Part shown: positions 39,527 to 49,561 of the stretch, piece after piece | How positions within the stretch are numbered: the stretch's first letter is position 1 | Layout of the letters: every line of letters begins with the position of its first letter | From: Opitutus sp. | GTDB taxonomy: Bacteria; Verrucomicrobiota; Verrucomicrobiia; Opitutales; Opitutaceae | Length of the DNA: 64,000 nt | Reading direction: 5' to 3' | Assembly (NCBI GenBank): GCA_024707325.1 | Contig: JANPZY010000001.1 | Span: forward strand, 1,488,001-1,552,000 | Made by a program: the position numbers and the translations under genes | The notes under the pieces: generated by a model | Told to the model about the DNA's origin: nothing | Database searches by the model: none | The model's input: the letters and a program-made list of their open reading frames with translations, nothing else

Positions 39527-39547
39527 GATCCAATTTCTTCCGCGTTA

Positions 39548-40036
39548 ATGAATCTCAAGCCCGAAACCCTCGCCAAGATCGACGAGGTCATCACGCACTA
39601 CCCGGTCAAGCGCAGCGCCACGCTGCCGCTGCTGCACCTCATTCAGGAGGACCTCGGCTACATCCCGGAGGAGGCGATCACGTGGATTGCCACGAAGCTC
39701 GAGATCGCGCCGATCAACGTCTACGAAGTCGTGACGTTTTACCCGATGTTCCGGCGCAAGCCGATCGGTCGCCGCCATATCAAGGTCTGCCGCACGCTCT
39801 CGTGCGCGCTCATGGGCGGTTACAAGACCTGCGAGACGTTTGAGAAGGAGTTCAACACGCACCGCGGCGAGATCTCGCCCGATGGCGAAGTCACGATCGA
39901 GTTCGTCGAGTGCCTCGCGAGCTGTGGCACCGCGCCGGTGGTGATGATCGACGACGATCTCCACGAGAAGGTCGACTGCGCGAAGGCGAAACAGCTCGCC
40001 GAGCAGATCAAGAAAGAGGCCGCGCAACGCCGCTGA
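39548..40036 (+). CDS. nuoE: NADH-quinone oxidoreductase subunit E
   Basis: 2Fe-2S motif CRTLSCALMG...CLASCGTAP. Confidence 0.94.
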   Translation: MNLKPETLAKIDEVITHYPVKRSATLPLLHLIQEDLGYIPEEAITWIATKLEIAPINVYEVVTFYPMFRRKPIGRRHIKVCRTLSCALMGGYKTCETFEKEFNTHRGEISPDGEVTIEFVECLASCGTAPVVMIDDDLHEKVDCAKAKQLAEQIKKEAAQRR

Positions 40037-40078
40037 TCGAGCGTTCGAAAACCGAAATCGAAAATCGAAAATCTCGAC

Positions 40079-41440
40079 ATGCCCGCACCCGAACAACGCC
40101 GCATTATTTTCCAGCACATCGATGAGCCGGGTTACACCAACGGCATCGACTGCTACCTGCGCAATGGCGGTTACGAAGTTCTCAAGAAAGCCGTCACGCG
40201 TCAGCCGCAGGAGCTGATCGACGAGGTGAAGAAATCCGGTCTGCGCGGTCGCGGCGGCGCCGGTTTCCCCTGCGGCGTGAAGTGGGGTCTCGTGGACCGC
40301 AAGAGCGGCAAGCCGATCTATCTCATCGTCAACGCCGACGAGTCCGAACCCGGCACGTTCAAGGATCGCTACATCATCCACCAGGACCCGCACCAGTTGA
40401 TTGAGGGCACGATGATCGCGTGCTTCGCGAACAACGTGAAGCAGGCCTACATCTACATCCGCGGTGAGATGCCGCACGGCGCGCGGATCCTTGAAAAGGC
40501 GATCCAGGAAGCGCGCGACAAGGGCTTCGTGGGGAAGAACATTCTCGGCACGAATTACTCGTGCGACATCTTCGTTCACCGCGGCGCCGGCGCCTACATC
40601 TGCGGTGAGGAAACCGGTCTCATCGAGTCGCTCGAAGGCAAGCGCGCCAACCCGCGCATCAAGCCGCCGTATTTCCCCGCGGTGCTCGGCCTCTATCAGT
40701 GCCCGACGATCGTGAACAACGTCGAGACGCTCTGCCACGTGAAGTATATCGCGGAGCACGGCGGCGACGCCTACTCGAAGATCGGCACGCCCAACAACAC
40801 CGGCACCCGCATCTTCTGCGTGAGCGGTCACGTGCAGCGCCCCGGCTACTACGAGTTCGAGGCGGGCAAGATCACGATGGGCCAGCTCCTCTACGACGTC
40901 TGCGGCGGTCCGCTGCCCGGGCGCACATTCAAGGCCGTGATTCCCGGCGGTTCGTCCGCGAAGATCATGCGCTTTGGTGAGCGTTACAAAGGCAAGCGCA
41001 AGGTCGGCACCGAGATGGTCGACTACGATTGGGGCGTCGAAGACGTGCCGATGGATTTCGATTCGCTCGCGATGGTCGGCACGATGGGCGGCTCCGGCGG
41101 GGTGATCGTGATGGACGACACCGTCAACATGGTCGAAGCGCTGGCGAACATTAACTCGTTCTACCAGCACGAGAGCTGTGGCCAGTGCACCCCGTGCCGC
41201 GAAGGCTCGCTCTGGATGAAGCGCATCACGAGCCGTATGGTCCACGGCGAAGCCCGCCCCGAGGACGCCGCGCTGCTCAAGAGCGTCGCCGACCAGATTC
41301 CGGGCCGCACGATCTGCGCCTTCGGCGAAGCGTGCTCCTGGCCCACGCAGAGCTTCATCGCGAAGTTCGGCGACGAATTCAAAAACTACTACGAGACGAA
41401 GAAGACGCCCAAACCCGAAGGCGCCCTCGAACTCGTCTGA
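40079..41440 (+). CDS. nuoF: NADH-quinone oxidoreductase subunit F
   Basis: GLRGRGGAGFPCGVKW, NADESEPGTFKDR, ESCGQCTPCREG. Confidence 0.96.
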   Translation: MPAPEQRRIIFQHIDEPGYTNGIDCYLRNGGYEVLKKAVTRQPQELIDEVKKSGLRGRGGAGFPCGVKWGLVDRKSGKPIYLIVNADESEPGTFKDRYIIHQDPHQLIEGTMIACFANNVKQAYIYIRGEMPHGARILEKAIQEARDKGFVGKNILGTNYSCDIFVHRGAGAYICGEETGLIESLEGKRANPRIKPPYFPAVLGLYQCPTIVNNVETLCHVKYIAEHGGDAYSKIGTPNNTGTRIFCVSGHVQRPGYYEFEAGKITMGQLLYDVCGGPLPGRTFKAVIPGGSSAKIMRFGERYKGKRKVGTEMVDYDWGVEDVPMDFDSLAMVGTMGGSGGVIVMDDTVNMVEALANINSFYQHESCGQCTPCREGSLWMKRITSRMVHGEARPEDAALLKSVADQIPGRTICAFGEACSWPTQSFIAKFGDEFKNYYETKKTPKPEGALELV

Positions 41441-41444
41441 GTTG

Positions 41445-41540
41445 TAACCACGAAATTAACGAAACGCACGAATACCTGATGAAGCCGCAATACCCGAAGT
41501 CCTCTTCCGACTTTCGTGTAGTTCGTGTGTTTCGTGGTTA
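41445..41540. repeat. nuoF-nuoG intergenic hairpin, CACGAAA-type
   Basis: Perfect 11-bp ends TAACCACGAAA / TTTCGTGGTTA with repetitive inner arms. Confidence 0.92.
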
Positions 41541-41558
41541 AGCCCACCACCTTCCGAA

Positions 41559-43274
41559 ATGATTCAGCCTGCCAAACCCGACCTCGTCACCGTCAACATC
41601 GACGGCAAGGAAGTCGCCGTGCCCAAGGGCACCAACGTCATCGAGGCCGCACGCCTCGTCGGCGTCGACGTGCCGCATTACTGCTATCACCCGAAGCTCT
41701 CGGTGGTGGGCAATTGCCGCATGTGCCTTGTCGAGATGGGCATGCCCGCGGTCGATCCGGCCACGAAGGCGCCCATCATCGATCCGGCGACGGGCAAGCA
41801 GAAGATCAACTGGATCCCGCGTCCGCAGATCGGCTGCGGCACCAACGCGACGCCCGGCATGCACATCCGCACGAACACGCCGCTCGTGAAGGACTGCCGC
41901 GAGGGCGTGATGGAGTTCCTCCTCATCAATCACCCGCTCGACTGCCCGATCTGCGACCAGGCCGGTGAGTGCAAACTCCAGGAGCAATCCACCCAATACG
42001 GCCGCGGCTACTCGCGCTATATCGAGCAGAAGAACGTGAAGCCGAAGCGCACGCAGCTCGGTCCGCGCGTCACGCTCGACGACGAACGCTGCATCCTCTG
42101 CTCCCGCTGCATCCGTTTCTCAAAGGAAATCGCGAAGGACGACGTGCTCGGCTTCGTCGACCGTGGCAGCTATTCCACGCTCACGTGCTATCCCGGTCAC
42201 GAGCTGGCCAACAACTACTCGCTCAACACGGTCGATATCTGCCCGGTCGGCGCGCTCACCTCGACGGATTTCCGTTTCAAGATGCGCGTCTGGTTCCTCA
42301 AGCAGACGAACAGCATCGATCCCGAGTCGTCCGTCGGCGTGAACACGATCGTGTGGTCGCGCGAAGGCATCATCTATCGCCTCACACCGCGTCGTAACGA
42401 TGAGGTGAACGACACGTGGATGGCCGACAGCGGCCGCGTGCTCTACAAGCAGGTCAACGACTCCAGCCGCCTCGCGGCCCAAGTCGGGCTCGAGGACGCA
42501 CTGACTCAAGCCAAGGCCCTGCTCGCGTCGGGCTCCGTCGCGGTCGTGGGCTCGGGCCGTTCCTCGGTTGAAGAGCAATTCCTTACGAAGAAAATCGCCG
42601 CCGCGCTCAACGCGCCCGCGTATCTCGTCAGTCGAGTAGGTGAGGGCGACAAGCTCCTCATCTCTGCCGACCGCAACCCGAACGTCCGCGGCGCGCTCGT
42701 CACCGGTCTCATCGACAAGCTCCCCGAGCAGCGCCTCGCCGCGCTCGCCGAGGCGATCGATGCCGGTCGCGTGAAGACGGTGCTCTCGATCGGCGAAGAT
42801 CTCGCCGCGGCTGGTCTCACCGAGGCGCAGCTCGCCAAGGTTTCCGTCGTTTACCTCGGCACGCATGCCAACGCCACGTCGGCCGCCGCCAAGGTCGTGA
42901 TTCCGACACAGACGGTGTTCGAGAAGAGCGGCACGTTCATCAACCAGCAGTTCCGCATCCAGAAGTTCCACCGCGCGGTGCCCGGTTTCACGAAGGCCTT
43001 CGACGATCTCGTCGTGCTCTCCAAGCTGCTCGCCGAAGTCGGCGGCGGCGCGATCTCGTCCGACCTCAACGCGCTCTGGAGCGTGATCGCCGCGGAAGTC
43101 CCCGCGCTCGCTTCGACCTCGTTTGCGAAGATCCCCGACTCCGGACTGCTGCTCGACAGCACGCCCTACGCGGCGCTGCCGTTCGTCGAGGGAGAGACGC
43201 TTCATTACAAGCCCGCGGCGCCCGTGCCGCCGGCCGCTGGAATTCCGACGCCGCCGAAAGGCACGCCCGCTTAA
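41559..43274 (+). CDS. nuoG: NADH-quinone oxidoreductase subunit G
   Basis: N-terminal 2Fe-2S and 4Fe-4S motifs, CPICDQAGECKLQEQS, CILCSRCIRFSKEI. Confidence 0.93.
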   Translation: MIQPAKPDLVTVNIDGKEVAVPKGTNVIEAARLVGVDVPHYCYHPKLSVVGNCRMCLVEMGMPAVDPATKAPIIDPATGKQKINWIPRPQIGCGTNATPGMHIRTNTPLVKDCREGVMEFLLINHPLDCPICDQAGECKLQEQSTQYGRGYSRYIEQKNVKPKRTQLGPRVTLDDERCILCSRCIRFSKEIAKDDVLGFVDRGSYSTLTCYPGHELANNYSLNTVDICPVGALTSTDFRFKMRVWFLKQTNSIDPESSVGVNTIVWSREGIIYRLTPRRNDEVNDTWMADSGRVLYKQVNDSSRLAAQVGLEDALTQAKALLASGSVAVVGSGRSSVEEQFLTKKIAAALNAPAYLVSRVGEGDKLLISADRNPNVRGALVTGLIDKLPEQRLAALAEAIDAGRVKTVLSIGEDLAAAGLTEAQLAKVSVVYLGTHANATSAAAKVVIPTQTVFEKSGTFINQQFRIQKFHRAVPGFTKAFDDLVVLSKLLAEVGGGAISSDLNALWSVIAAEVPALASTSFAKIPDSGLLLDSTPYAALPFVEGETLHYKPAAPVPPAAGIPTPPKGTPA

Positions 43275-43289
43275 TGCGACATCACCGCC

Positions 43290-44441
43290 ATGCTCGCTGA
43301 TTTCTTCTTCAACCTTCATCCGATTGTGCAGGGCCTGATCAAGGGCCTCGCCGTGATCCTCGTGATCTTCCCGATCGCGGGCGTGTGCTCGATGGCCGAG
43401 CGCAAGGTCGCCGCGTGGGTGCAGGATCGCCCCGGCCCGAACCGCGCTGTCGTGCCGTGGGTCGCTTGGATTCCGTTTGTCGGCACCTTTCTCCAGCGGC
43501 TTGGCGTGTTTCACGTCATGGCCGACGGAGGCAAGATGCTCTTCAAGGAAGACTCCACGCCGGGCCACGTGAACAAGTTCTACTTCATCGCGGCGCCGGT
43601 GCTCGCGATGATTCCCGCGCTTACGACGGTCACCACGGTGCCGTTCGGTGCGTATCTCGACGCCGCGGGCAAGGTGATCCCGCTCGGCCTCGCGCCGATC
43701 GACATCGGCATCCTCGCCGTCTTCGCGGTGTCGTCGCTCGGTGTTTACTCGCTGATTCTCGCGGGCTGGGCGTCGAACTCGAAGTATCCGTTCCTCGGTT
43801 CGGTCCGCGCGTCGGCGCAGCTCATCTCTTACGAGCTCTCGATGACGCTCGCGGTCGTGCCGGTGTTTCTGTGGATCAACGTCCCCGGTTCCGATGCCAC
43901 GCTTGGTTTCGGCCGCGTCGTCGAACTGCAAAGCCAGCCCGGTTTCTGGGGCGGCGCGTGGTTCGGATTCCTGATGCCGATCTCGGCGTTCATCTTCCTC
44001 GTCGCGCTCTTTGCCGAGACGAACCGCCAGCCGTTCGACACCGTCGAATCCGAGGCGGACCTCGTCGGCAGCTTCCACACCGAATACGGCGCGTTCAAGT
44101 GGGGCCTTTTCTTCGTCGCGGAGTATTCTCACATGATCATCGGCTCTGCGGTGTTCATCCTCCTCTTCTTCGGCGGCTGGAATCCGTTGCCGTGGGTGCC
44201 GCTCGCGACGTTCGCGGAGTGGCTCAACATCGCCGACAAGCCTGTGGTGCTCGGCATCGTGTCGATCGTCATCTTCCTCGCGAAGGTGATCTTCATGATC
44301 TTCGTCTTCATGTGGGTCCGCTGGACGGTCCCGCGCTTCCGCTACGATCAAGTGATGAAGCTCGGCTGGCAGAAACTCCTGCCGCTCTCCATCGCGAACC
44401 TGATCTTCTACGCCGTCGCGATCGCCTTCATTCAAAAATGA
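43290..44441 (+). CDS. nuoH: NADH-quinone oxidoreductase subunit H
   Basis: AERKVAAWVQDRPGPNRA, ETNRQPFDTVESEADLVGSFHTEYG. Confidence 0.96.
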   Translation: MLADFFFNLHPIVQGLIKGLAVILVIFPIAGVCSMAERKVAAWVQDRPGPNRAVVPWVAWIPFVGTFLQRLGVFHVMADGGKMLFKEDSTPGHVNKFYFIAAPVLAMIPALTTVTTVPFGAYLDAAGKVIPLGLAPIDIGILAVFAVSSLGVYSLILAGWASNSKYPFLGSVRASAQLISYELSMTLAVVPVFLWINVPGSDATLGFGRVVELQSQPGFWGGAWFGFLMPISAFIFLVALFAETNRQPFDTVESEADLVGSFHTEYGAFKWGLFFVAEYSHMIIGSAVFILLFFGGWNPLPWVPLATFAEWLNIADKPVVLGIVSIVIFLAKVIFMIFVFMWVRWTVPRFRYDQVMKLGWQKLLPLSIANLIFYAVAIAFIQK

Positions 44442-44449
44442 AACCGATG

Positions 44450-44540
44450 AAACGCCAAGACGCGGAGATCCAAACCAAGGCTCGCAAAGCCTTGGCCGGC
44501 TTCCTTTGCGCGCCTTCGCGCTCTTCGCGTCTTTGCGTTT
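44450..44540. repeat. nuoH-nuoI intergenic hairpin, GCAAAGACGCGAAG-type
   Basis: Outer stem AAACGCCAAGACGCGGAGA / TCTTCGCGTCTTTGCGTTT (17 Watson-Crick plus 1 wobble of 19); inner stem AAGGCTCGCAAAG / CTTTGCGCGCCTT (12 of 13). Confidence 0.93.
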
Positions 44541-44561
44541 AATCCGAACACCTTTCCCGTC

Positions 44562-45110
44562 ATGGCCGTCATCCAAGTCGAACGTAAGCCTCTCTCCTTT
44601 GCCGAGCGCACCTACATCCCGCAGGTGCTCGGCGGGCTGAAGACGACCTTCAAGCATCTCATCAGCAAGAAGCAGACGCTCGAGTATCCCGAGCAGCGCC
44701 CGGAGATCCCGCCCGGCTACCGTGGCGTGCCGACGCTCGTGAAGGATCCCAACGGCCGCGAGAAGTGCGTGTCGTGCCAGCTGTGCGAGTTCGTCTGCCC
44801 GCCGAAGGCCATCCGCATCACGCCCGGCGAGATTCCCGCCGGCTCCGGTCGCGAGCACGTGGAGAAGGCGCCCAAGGCTTTCGACATCGACATGCTCCGC
44901 TGCATCTACTGCGGCTACTGCCAGGAGGTCTGCCCCGAGGAGGCGATCTTCCTGCAAAACCAGTTCTCGATGTCCGGTTACACCCGCGAGGAAATGGTGA
45001 ACCACAAGGACAAGCTCTACGAACTCGGCGGCACGCTCCCCGACCAGCACTTCAAGTGGGACAAGAAGAAGGCCGCTGAAATCGCCGCCGCCGAACACCC
45101 CTCGCACTGA
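44562..45110 (+). CDS. nuoI: NADH-quinone oxidoreductase subunit I
   Basis: CVSCQLCEFVCPPKAI, CIYCGYCQEVCPEEAI. Confidence 0.95.
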   Translation: MAVIQVERKPLSFAERTYIPQVLGGLKTTFKHLISKKQTLEYPEQRPEIPPGYRGVPTLVKDPNGREKCVSCQLCEFVCPPKAIRITPGEIPAGSGREHVEKAPKAFDIDMLRCIYCGYCQEVCPEEAIFLQNQFSMSGYTREEMVNHKDKLYELGGTLPDQHFKWDKKKAAEIAAAEHPSH

Positions 45111-45124
45111 GCTATTCGCTTCTA

Positions 45125-45637
45125 ATGGGCTCCTTACTCTTCAACTTTTTCGCGCTCCTGACGGTGATCTGTGCCGTCGGCGTCGTCGTGAACAAGAACG
45201 CGGTCAACGCCGCGATGTGCTTCCTCCTGAGCCTCGTCGGCGTGGCGGGTTTGTTCGTGCTGCTCGACGCCTACCTCCTGGCGTTTGTGCTGCTCCTCGT
45301 TTACGCGGGCGCCGTCGTCGCGCTGTTTCTCTTCATCATCATGCTGCTCGACGTGCAGTCGGGCGGTAAGGCGAAACTCCGCGGCATCACCGCCGGCGCC
45401 GCCGCGATCTCCGCGGCCGTGCTCGCGCTGGGCGTGCTCACGATCGTCCGCGCGCCGCAGACCGAGACCGCGCTCGCCGAAGTCGAGCCGGTTGGCGCCT
45501 CGCTCAAGCTCTACGCCTACCAACTCTTCACGACGTATCTCCTGCCGGTGCAGATCATGGGCTTCCTGCTCCTGATCGCGATGCTCGGCGTGATCGTCAT
45601 CAGCAAGAAGATCGAAGCCCGGGAGGACGTGAAATGA
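45125..45637 (+). CDS. nuoJ: NADH-quinone oxidoreductase subunit J
   Basis: Hydrophobic; [30 protein letters not shown]. Confidence 0.93.
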   Translation: MGSLLFNFFALLTVICAVGVVVNKNAVNAAMCFLLSLVGVAGLFVLLDAYLLAFVLLLVYAGAVVALFLFIIMLLDVQSGGKAKLRGITAGAAAISAAVLALGVLTIVRAPQTETALAEVEPVGASLKLYAYQLFTTYLLPVQIMGFLLLIAMLGVIVISKKIEAREDVK

Positions 45638-45942
45638 TCGAGCCCACGCTCAACAACTACGTGCTGATCAGCGCCGTGCTGTTCGCGATCGGCTTCTTCG
45701 GCGTCCTGCTGCGCCGCAACACGCTCATGATCTTCATGGGCCTCGAGCTCATGCTCGTTGCCTCCACGCTCGGCCTCGTCGCGTTCTCGCGCTTCAACGG
45801 TGTGCCCGACGGCAACGTTTTCGTGTTCTTCATCCTCACGGTTGCCGCGGCGGAAGTCGCCGTCGGCCTCGCCATCATCGTCGCCCTCTTCCGCAAGCGC
45901 GGAACGGTGCAGGTGGACGAGCTCAACGCGCTGAAAAACTGA
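45634..45942 (+). CDS. nuoK: NADH-quinone oxidoreductase subunit K
   Basis: [39 protein letters not shown]. Confidence 0.95.
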   Translation: MIEPTLNNYVLISAVLFAIGFFGVLLRRNTLMIFMGLELMLVASTLGLVAFSRFNGVPDGNVFVFFILTVAAAEVAVGLAIIVALFRKRGTVQVDELNALKN

Positions 45943-45947
45943 CGGCG

Positions 45948-46089
45948 AGTTACACCGAGAACACAGAGCACCGACACAGAGTTCACTGAGAAATCCAATC
46001 ATGACCCAGAGCCACATCTTCTCATCGAGCTGCACAAACCAGCGGGCCTCCGTGCCCTCTGTGGGCTGCGCTCCGTGTGCTCTGTGTAA
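45948..46089. repeat. nuoK-nuoL intergenic hairpin, ACACAGAG-type
   Basis: AGTTACACCGAGAACACAGAGCACCGACACAGAG ... CTCCGTGCCCTCTGTGGGCTGCGCTCCGTGTGCTCTGTGTAACT. Confidence 0.9.
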
Positions 46090-46116
46090 CTGATCGAGCC
46101 CGCTCCTTTCGCGTCC

Positions 46117-48008
46117 ATGTCGCCTTCCGCCACTCTCATCAGCATCCTGCTCGTGCCGCTCGCATCGGCCGCGGTGATTGCGCTGTTCATGCGCCGTCGC
46201 GGCACCATGGCGGCCACCGTCTCGGTCGCCGCCGCGCTCTTCGTCGCGTGGAACAGCCTCGTGCTCGCCTACGGCGGCCACCGCCTCAATCTCTCGTTTG
46301 AGTGGCTGCGTCTCGGCGATTTCGCGCTGTCGATCGGCTTCAAGTTCGACGATCTCGCCGCGCTCATGCTGAGCATCGTCGGCGTCGTCGGCCTCTGCGT
46401 GCATGTCTTCTCGCTGGGCTACATGTCCGACGATCAGGCCAAGGCGCGCTTCTTTGGCGGCCTGTCGATCTTCATGTTTTCGATGCTCGGCATCGTTTTC
46501 GCCGACAATCTTTTCATGATGTTCGTCTTCTGGGAGCTGGTCGGCTTCAGCTCCTATTTGCTGATCAATCACTGGCACGAGCGGCAGTCGGCCGCTGATG
46601 CTTCGAAGAAGGCGTTCATCACGAATCGCGTGGGCGACTTCGGCTTCCTCCTCGGCATCGTCATGTGCTACTGGGCCAACGGCACCGTCGATCTCTCGGC
46701 GCTCGCCGAGCAGAAGGATGCCGGTTCGCTCGTCTTCAGCACCGCGATTCCGCTGCTCCTCTTCTGCGGTGCGGTCGGCAAGTCTGCGCAGCTCCCGCTG
46801 CAGGTCTGGTTGCCTGACGCGATGGAAGGCCCGACGCCGGTCTCCGCGCTCATCCACGCCGCGACGATGGTCGCCGCCGGTATCTACATGCTGTGCCGCA
46901 TCAATGTCCTGATGGTGCCCGATGCGCTCACGGTCATCATGTGGGTTGGCACTGCGACCGCGCTCTACGCCGCGCTGTGCGCGATCGTGCAGAGCGACAT
47001 CAAGAAGGTCCTCGCTTATTCCACGCTCTCCCAACTCGGCTACATGGTCGCTGCGTTCGGTCTCGGTTCGACCGTCATCACGCACGGCGAGGGCGAACAC
47101 GCCCACCAGATGGTCCTCGCCGCCGGTGTCGGCGCCGCGATGTTCCACCTGACGACGCACGCGTTCTTCAAGGCCCTCATGTTCCTCGGCTCCGGCTCCG
47201 TCATCCACGGCTGCCACCACGAGCAGGACATTTTCAAGATGGGCGGCCTCGCGAAGAAGATGCCGCTGACGTTCATCACGTTCACGATCGGCGTGCTCGC
47301 GATCGCGGGCTTCCCGTTCCTCTCCGGTTTCTACTCGAAGGACGCGATCCTTCACCTCGCGCAGGAAAAGAACACCGCGGTGTTCGTGCTCCTCGTGCTC
47401 ACGGCCGTCATCACCTCGTTCTACATGGTTCGCATGTGGAAGCTCGTCTTCCTCGGCACGCCGCGCAGCGAACACACTGAGCACGCGCACGAGGGCGGTT
47501 TCGCGCTCACTGCGCCGCTCGTGATCCTGGGTGTTCTTTCCGTCGCGGGTGGTTGGACGACGCACGAGGGGGGGGATTGATCTATGGCGAATCCTTCCGC
47601 GCCGTGTGGTCGCAGATCCCGCACGCGTCGGGTCTGGGCGTTTTCCTCCTGAGCGGTGCGATTTTGCTCATTGGTGCCGGTGCCGCGCTCGCGCTCTACA
47701 AGCCCGCCGCCACGGACTCCCTGCAGCAAAAATCTCCCGCGCTCTTCGGCGCGCTCACCAAACTCCGCAACTCGTTCGACGCGCTCTACGGCTACTACGT
47801 CGCCAAGGTGCAGGATCGCTTCGCGATGTTCCTCAACATGCTCGAGCGCCTGCTGCTCGCGGGCCTCGTCATCCGCGGCCTCGCCGGCCTCGTCGGCCTG
47901 CTGGGCCTCGGCGCTCGCGCGCTCCACGTCGGCAAGATCAACGTCTACGTCTACTGGTTCTTCGGTGGCGTGATCGTCCTGTGGCTGTTTGTCACCGGCC
48001 TTCTCTGA
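46117..48008 (+). CDS. nuoL: NADH-quinone oxidoreductase subunit L, frameshifted at a G8 run near 47568-47575
   Basis: FWELVGFSSYLLINHW, LPDAMEGPTPVSALIHAATMVAAG in frame 46117; C-terminal portion LIYGESFRAVWSQ... in frame 47553. Confidence 0.92.
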
Positions 48009-48015
48009 TTTCTCG

Positions 48016-49549
48016 ATGAGCAACCTGCCCTTCGATCCGCTTCTCGTCTCGATCGCGACTCCGCTCGCGGTCGCGCTGCTCATTGCCTTCGGACTTTCCG
48101 AACGCTGGTCCGCGCGGCTCGCCTACGTGGGCTTCGGCCTGCCGGCGCTGCTGGCGCTGCACACGTGGTGGCATTTCTCCGCCCAGCCGCTGGTGCACGG
48201 TTACGCGTTTCTCACGCGTTACTCCACCGGCCTCGAAGGTCTCGGCATCTCGCTCATGCTGGGCCTCAACGGCATCGCGCTCCCGCTCTTCGTGCTCGCG
48301 GGTCTCGTCGGTCTCGCCGCCGGTCTCTACGCGATCCAGTCCAACGCCGAACGTCGCAAAACCTACCTCATGCTCCTCCTCGTCATGCAGGCGGGGCTCA
48401 TGGGCGTGTTCGCGAGCGTGGACGTGTTCTTCTTCTACTTCTTCCATGAACTCGCGCTGATCCCGACGTTCATCATGGTCGGCCTGTGGGGTGGACGCGA
48501 CCGCAGCTATGCGGCGATGAAGATGACGATCTATCTCACCGCCGGTGCGATGATTTCGCTCGCCGGTCTGATCGCTCTCTACGTCAAAGCCGGTGCGCGC
48601 TCTTTCGATCTCATCACGCTGCGCGCCGCACTGCTCGAGCGTCCGCTGGCCGAGACGCTGCAGGGCAATCTCTTCGCGCTGCTCATGTTCGGCTTCGGCA
48701 TTCTCGTTTCGCTCTGGCCGTTCCACACATGGGCGCCGCTCGGTTACGGTGCCGCTCCGAGTTCCGCGGCGATGCTTCACGCGGGCGTCCTGAAAAAGTT
48801 TGGTCTCTACGGTCTGATCCAGATCGCGCTGCCGCTCCTGCCCGCGGGTCTCGCGCACTGGTCCGGTCCGCTCGCCTGGCTCGCCGTGATCGGCAACGTC
48901 CTGATCGTTGGCTTCGTCACCATCGCGCAACGCGATCTCAAGCAACTCATCGGATACAGCTCGGTGATGCACATGGGCTATGCGTTCCTCGGCATCGCCG
49001 CGGGGTCGACGCTCGGTGCCGGTGGCGTGGTGCTCATGATGGTCGCGCACGGTTTTTCCGTCGCGCTGCTCTTCCTCCTTTCGACCTCGATCTACCATCG
49101 CACGCAGACCTTCGCGCTCGATGAAATGGGCGGACTCGGCCGCAACGCGCCGGTCATGGCGGCGTTCTTCGCCGCCGCGACGTTCGCGAGCGTTGGTCTC
49201 CCGGGCTTCGCCAACTTCTGGGGCGAACTCGCAATCTTCGTTGCCCTCTGGCAATTCTCTCCGCTCATCGCCGCGCTCGCCGTCGCCGGCATCGTGATCT
49301 CCGCGATCTACGGTCTCCGCGCCGCGGCCCGCGTGTTCTTCGGCGAGCCCACCGAGGCTTTCGCCAAGGTCGCCGCCCGTCAGCCCGTGACGGATCTGCG
49401 CTGGAGCGAAAAAGATTCCCGCTCTGATCCTGCTCGCCGCGCTGCTCTTCGTCGGCTTCTGGCCGAAGTCGGTTTCCACCGCGCTCGATGCCGAGCTTAA
49501 CGCGCGCGCCGCTTCCTCTTCCGCGGCCGCCCACGTCGCTTCCAAGTAA
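48016..49549 (+). CDS. nuoM: NADH-quinone oxidoreductase subunit M, frameshifted at an A5 run near 49410-49414
   Basis: FYFFHELALIPTFIMVGLWGG; natural continuation ...WSEKIPALILLAALLFVGFWPKSVSTALD requires deleting one A. Confidence 0.92.
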
Positions 49550-49561
49550 ACGCCCGCCGTG

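Noticed and set aside
42120-45107. 995-aa minus-strand ORF across nuoG-nuoI
   Set aside because: Antisense to conserved nuo genes; composition (R/E/D/H-rich) is typical of shadow ORFs in GC-rich DNA.
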